NCBI GenBank assembly: GCA_002255935.1 | Contig: NKIO01000001.1 | Coordinates: 124,001 to 188,000 of the forward strand | Reading direction: 5' to 3' | DNA length: 64,000 nt | DNA from: Comamonadaceae bacterium PBBC2 | GTDB taxonomy: Bacteria; Pseudomonadota; Gammaproteobacteria; Burkholderiales; Burkholderiaceae_C | In this document: one piece after another, positions 61,320 through 64,000 of the stretch | Position numbering within the stretch: position 1 is the first letter of the stretch | How the letters are laid out: each line of letters opens with the position of its first letter | The notes under the pieces: generated by a model | What the model was told of the DNA's origin: nothing | Databases searched by the model: none | The model's input: only the letters and a program-made list of their open reading frames with translations | Position numbers and translations under genes: made by a program

Positions 61320-61895
61320 CTAGCGCGCTCTGGCACGAATTTCAGGCAGCGCCTTCTGCAGGTAATACACCATGGACCATACGGTGAGCACGGCGGCAAT
61401 CCAGATCAGGCCATTGCCCCACCAGTGGGTATTGATCCATCCAAACAGCAGGCCATCAAACAGTAAAAACGGTATTGCCACCATCTGCACTACGGTTTTC
61501 AATTTACCCACCATGTGCACGGCCACGCTTTTAGACGCACCAATCTGGGCCATCCACTCACGCAACGCCGAGATCGCAATCTCGCGGCCGATGATGATGA
61601 GCGCCACAAATACATCCGTGCGCTGCAAATGCACCAACACCAGCACGCAGGCACACACCAAAAATTTGTCAGCGACCGGATCGAGGAAGGCACCAAATGC
61701 CGATGTCTGATTGAGCTTGCGGGCCAAATAGCCGTCTAACCAATCGGTGGCCGCAAACAGCACGAACATGACCGTGGCCACTAAGTTTTTACTACCGGGG
61801 CCGATCCAGGCTTCTGGCAAATAAAAGATACCAACGATTAAAGGGATCGCGAAAATTCGCGTCCAGGTCATGATGGTGGGTATCGTCCAAAACAT
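61320..61895 (-). CDS. pgsA: CDP-diacylglycerol-glycerol-3-phosphate 3-phosphatidyltransferase
   Basis: A 191-residue membrane enzyme making phosphatidylglycerophosphate, the precursor of phosphatidylglycerol. The CDP-alcohol transferase motif is complete (DWLDGYLARKLNQTSAFGAF, then LDPVADK). The first helix starts MFWTIPTIMTWTRIFAIPLI. It lies 27 bp downstream of uvrC, an association seen in many proteobacteria, so the two are probably one operon. Confidence 0.96.
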   Translation of the reverse strand: MFWTIPTIMTWTRIFAIPLIVGIFYLPEAWIGPGSKNLVATVMFVLFAATDWLDGYLARKLNQTSAFGAFLDPVADKFLVCACVLVLVHLQRTDVFVALIIIGREIAISALREWMAQIGASKSVAVHMVGKLKTVVQMVAIPFLLFDGLLFGWINTHWWGNGLIWIAAVLTVWSMVYYLQKALPEIRARAR

Positions 61896-61922
61896 GGCGG
61901 CATTGTGGCATGGCCAAATAGG

Positions 61923-63914
61923 CTAATGCAGGGCTCGGTAGATTTCATCGGCCAAGTCGCGCGAGATTCCTTCCACCGTTGCCAAATCTTCGGCACTGGC
62001 TAAGGTCACGCCACGCACCCCACCAAACCTTTGCAGCAGCCGCGCACGGCGCTTGGGGCCGATTCCCGGAATTTCTTCCAGCTTGCCGCCGCCCACTCGC
62101 ACTTTGGCCCGCTGCGCGCGCATGCCGGTGATGGCAAAGCGGTGCGCTTCATCGCGTATTTGCGCCACCAACATCAGCGCGGCAGAGTCAGAACCCAGGT
62201 AGACCTTGTCGCGCCCGTCGGCAAACACCAACTCTTCCAAACCCACTTTGCGTCCCTCGCCTTTTTCCACACCCACGATCAACGACAGGTCCAGCCCCAA
62301 GCCTTCAAACACTTCGCGCGCCATGGACACCTGGCCCTTGCCTCCATCCACCAACACCAGGTCGGGCATGCGGGCAAAGCCGGTGGGCGTCTGACCGGCC
62401 TTTTTGGCTTCAGCATAGGCTTCGGCCACCTTGCTGTAGCGCCGCGTCAGCACCTGGCGCATGGCGGCGTAGTCGTCCCCGGCAGTAATACCCTCAATGT
62501 TGAAACGGCGGTATTCCGAGTTTTGCATCTTGTGGTGGTGAAACACCACGCACGAGGCCTGCGTGTTTTCGCCTGCCGTGTGCGAAATGTCAAAGCATTC
62601 GACCCGCAGCTCCTCCAGATTCTCGAGTGTCAGATCCAGTGCTTCGACCAGTGCACGGGTGCGGGCCTGCTGCGAGCCTTCCTCCGCCAGCAAGCGCGCA
62701 AGCTGAATCGCCGCATTGGTCTGGGCCATATCCAGCCACGCCCGCCGCTGCTCGCGCGGCTGGTGCACGGCGGTGACCTTGACGCCGGTTTGCTCAGACA
62801 AGGCCTGCAGCAGATCCTTGCGCACGGGCTCGCTCACCACCAGCGTGCCGGGCATCGGAATGCCTATGTAATGCTGTGCCAAAAAGGCTTCTAGCACCTG
62901 GGCCTCCACCGAGATCGCCGGGCCGCTGTCCTCCTCCAGGTCCTGCCAACTGACGGCATCTTCCACGTGCACAGGAAAGTACGGCCGGTCACCCAAGTGG
63001 CGGCCACCGCGCACCATCGCCAGGTTGACGCAGGCTTTGCCGCCCTGCACTTTCACGGCGAGGATGTCCACGTCGCGGTCCAGCACGTTGTCCACCGACT
63101 GCTGGTGCAACACATTGGAAAGCGCAGCCACCTGGTTGCGCAACTCCGCGGCTTGCTCAAACTCAAGTTTGTCAGCATGGGCCATCATTCGGGCTTCTAG
63201 CCCGCGCATGACTTCTTGCGCATCGCCCCGCAAAAACTTTTCTGCATTGGCGACATCTTCGGCGTAGTCGGCGGCATTGATATGCCCCACACAGGGCGCG
63301 GAGCAACGTTTGATTTGGTACAGTAAACAAGGCCGCGTGCGGTTGCTGAACACCGGGTCTTCACAGGTGCGCAGCCGGAACACTTTCTGCATCAGCAAAA
63401 TCGCTTCTTTGACTGCCCAGGCGCTGGGGTAGGGGCCAAAGTAGCGGTGCTTCTTTTCCACGCCGCCGCGGTAATACGACACACGGGCAAAGTCGCCGGG
63501 CGCAGCTGGCTTGAGTGCGGTAGGGTTGATCGCGAGTTGGCTGGCCCCACCGCTCTCACCCTTGCGCGACACCGTTGCTAGCCCCGACATCTTCAAGTAC
63601 GGATAGCTTTTGTCGTCCCGGAACAGAATGTTGTACTTGGGATTCAGCGTCTTGATGAGGTTGTTTTCCAGCAGCAGCGCTTCGGCCTCCGAGCGCACCA
63701 CCGTAGTCTCCAGCCGCACAATCTTGCTGACCATGTGCCCGATACGGGTGCCGCCATGGTTCTTCTGAAAATAACTCGACACGCGCTTTTTCAGACTAAT
63801 CGCCTTGCCCACATACAGCACTTGGCCATCGCTATCAAAGTAGCGGTACACGCCGGGCAGCGGCGGCAGTGCCGCCACTTCGCGTAAAAGTTCTTCGGAA
63901 TGCACAGGGGTCAT
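61923..63914 (-). CDS. uvrC: Excinuclease ABC subunit C
   Basis: The dual-incision nuclease of nucleotide excision repair, 663 residues. It has a GIY-YIG domain ([20 protein letters not shown]), the Cys-rich region ([20 protein letters not shown]), a UvrB-binding UVR motif ([20 protein letters not shown]), an RNase H-like second nuclease ([20 protein letters not shown]) and C-terminal helix-hairpin-helix ([20 protein letters not shown]). After [10 protein letters not shown] lies an extra stretch of about 20 residues (starting [16 protein letters not shown]) that Escherichia coli UvrC does not have. Its source is unclear. Confidence 0.96.
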   Translation of the reverse strand: MTPVHSEELLREVAALPPLPGVYRYFDSDGQVLYVGKAISLKKRVSSYFQKNHGGTRIGHMVSKIVRLETTVVRSEAEALLLENNLIKTLNPKYNILFRDDKSYPYLKMSGLATVSRKGESGGASQLAINPTALKPAAPGDFARVSYYRGGVEKKHRYFGPYPSAWAVKEAILLMQKVFRLRTCEDPVFSNRTRPCLLYQIKRCSAPCVGHINAADYAEDVANAEKFLRGDAQEVMRGLEARMMAHADKLEFEQAAELRNQVAALSNVLHQQSVDNVLDRDVDILAVKVQGGKACVNLAMVRGGRHLGDRPYFPVHVEDAVSWQDLEEDSGPAISVEAQVLEAFLAQHYIGIPMPGTLVVSEPVRKDLLQALSEQTGVKVTAVHQPREQRRAWLDMAQTNAAIQLARLLAEEGSQQARTRALVEALDLTLENLEELRVECFDISHTAGENTQASCVVFHHHKMQNSEYRRFNIEGITAGDDYAAMRQVLTRRYSKVAEAYAEAKKAGQTPTGFARMPDLVLVDGGKGQVSMAREVFEGLGLDLSLIVGVEKGEGRKVGLEELVFADGRDKVYLGSDSAALMLVAQIRDEAHRFAITGMRAQRAKVRVGGGKLEEIPGIGPKRRARLLQRFGGVRGVTLASAEDLATVEGISRDLADEIYRALH

Positions 63915-63980
63915 GGGGCGGTATTGTGCTCAATCCTGCGCACATCTGGCGCGTCCACGACTCGATAGACAATTCAGCCC

Positions 63981-64000
63981 ATGTCCACGGCCCAAACACC
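63981..64000 (+). CDS. Possible start of a gene leaving the window
   Basis: ATGTCCACGGCCCAAACACC (MSTAQT) opens 66 bp upstream of, and divergent to, uvrC. Only six codons are visible, so no function can be proposed, and the start itself is tentative. Confidence 0.25.

Noticed and set aside
1-64000. CRISPR array, prophage or complete insertion sequence
   Set aside because: No regularly spaced repeat, phage structural gene or transposase was found in the translations.

Overview
The window reads as chromosomal DNA of a betaproteobacterium of the Comamonadaceae, most like Rhodoferax or a near relative. The support is GC-rich coding sequence, the order moaE-moaD-moeA-thrC-hom-alaA, the surE-pcm-nlpD-rpoS-rlmD block, a ppsA/ppsR pair, the rpsF-priB-rpsR-rplI-dnaB block, and many copies of a short dispersed repeat of a type I associate with this family. 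The genus is inference from gene content and was not tested by any search.

Layout. 1-1.8 kb: a nearly complete HlyD-type export adaptor, a 94-residue LuxR-type DNA-binding protein and a perfect 35-bp palindrome between them. 2-5.7 kb: an EamA transporter whose end abuts the C-terminal stub of a large DNA methyltransferase, an MNT/HEPN toxin-antitoxin pair, a PACE-type efflux gene and a cold-shock/DUF1294 protein. 5.8-13.3 kb: clpB, an unknown conserved gene and a 1391-residue hybrid sensor kinase. 13.3-19.8 kb: molybdopterin genes followed by thrC, hom and alaA. 20-31 kb: housekeeping genes (bcp, phoH, dnaB, ribosomal proteins, a sodium/solute symporter, ppsA, ppsR). 32-36.5 kb: an accessory stretch with an integron-type gene cassette and attC site, a decayed copy of the ahpF 3' end, a vapBC pair, then ahpF and ahpC. 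36.6-44.8 kb: an iron block with a Fur-box-fronted DUF2325 operon on the minus strand, and bfr, bfd, a TonB-dependent receptor, piuC, tonB, exbB, exbD and hemP on the plus strand. 44.9-51.8 kb: a TumE/TumA-like toxin-antitoxin pair and assorted single genes. 51.8-57 kb: the rpoS operon. 57-64 kb: a quinone oxidoreductase, tRNA-His, ppiD, tRNA-Val, hupB, pgsA and uvrC.

The most unusual feature is the behaviour of short dispersed repeats. One family (called A here, core AGCTGCTCCCGCACTATCCA) has 14 clear copies plus one divergent copy in 64 kb. Most sit between genes, but copies also lie in frame inside rpoS, rlmD, the methyltransferase stub and a small unknown gene, and one supplies the end of the DUF1294 gene. 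A GC-rich family (B) is inserted in frame in moaE, and a third (C) in moeA. These repeats therefore add peptide segments to working genes, including a sigma factor and an rRNA methyltransferase.

Functionally, the plus-strand iron block is a coherent uptake and storage module: receptor, PiuC-type hydroxylase, TonB-ExbB-ExbD energy coupling, HemP, bacterioferritin and its ferredoxin. The DUF2325 operon divergent from it has a Fur-like site and two neighbours of unknown function, which makes it the best candidate for an undescribed iron-linked system here. Starts were moved from the ORF track where a better start codon, ribosome binding site, signal peptide or gene overlap argued for it. No CRISPR array, prophage or complete insertion sequence was seen.
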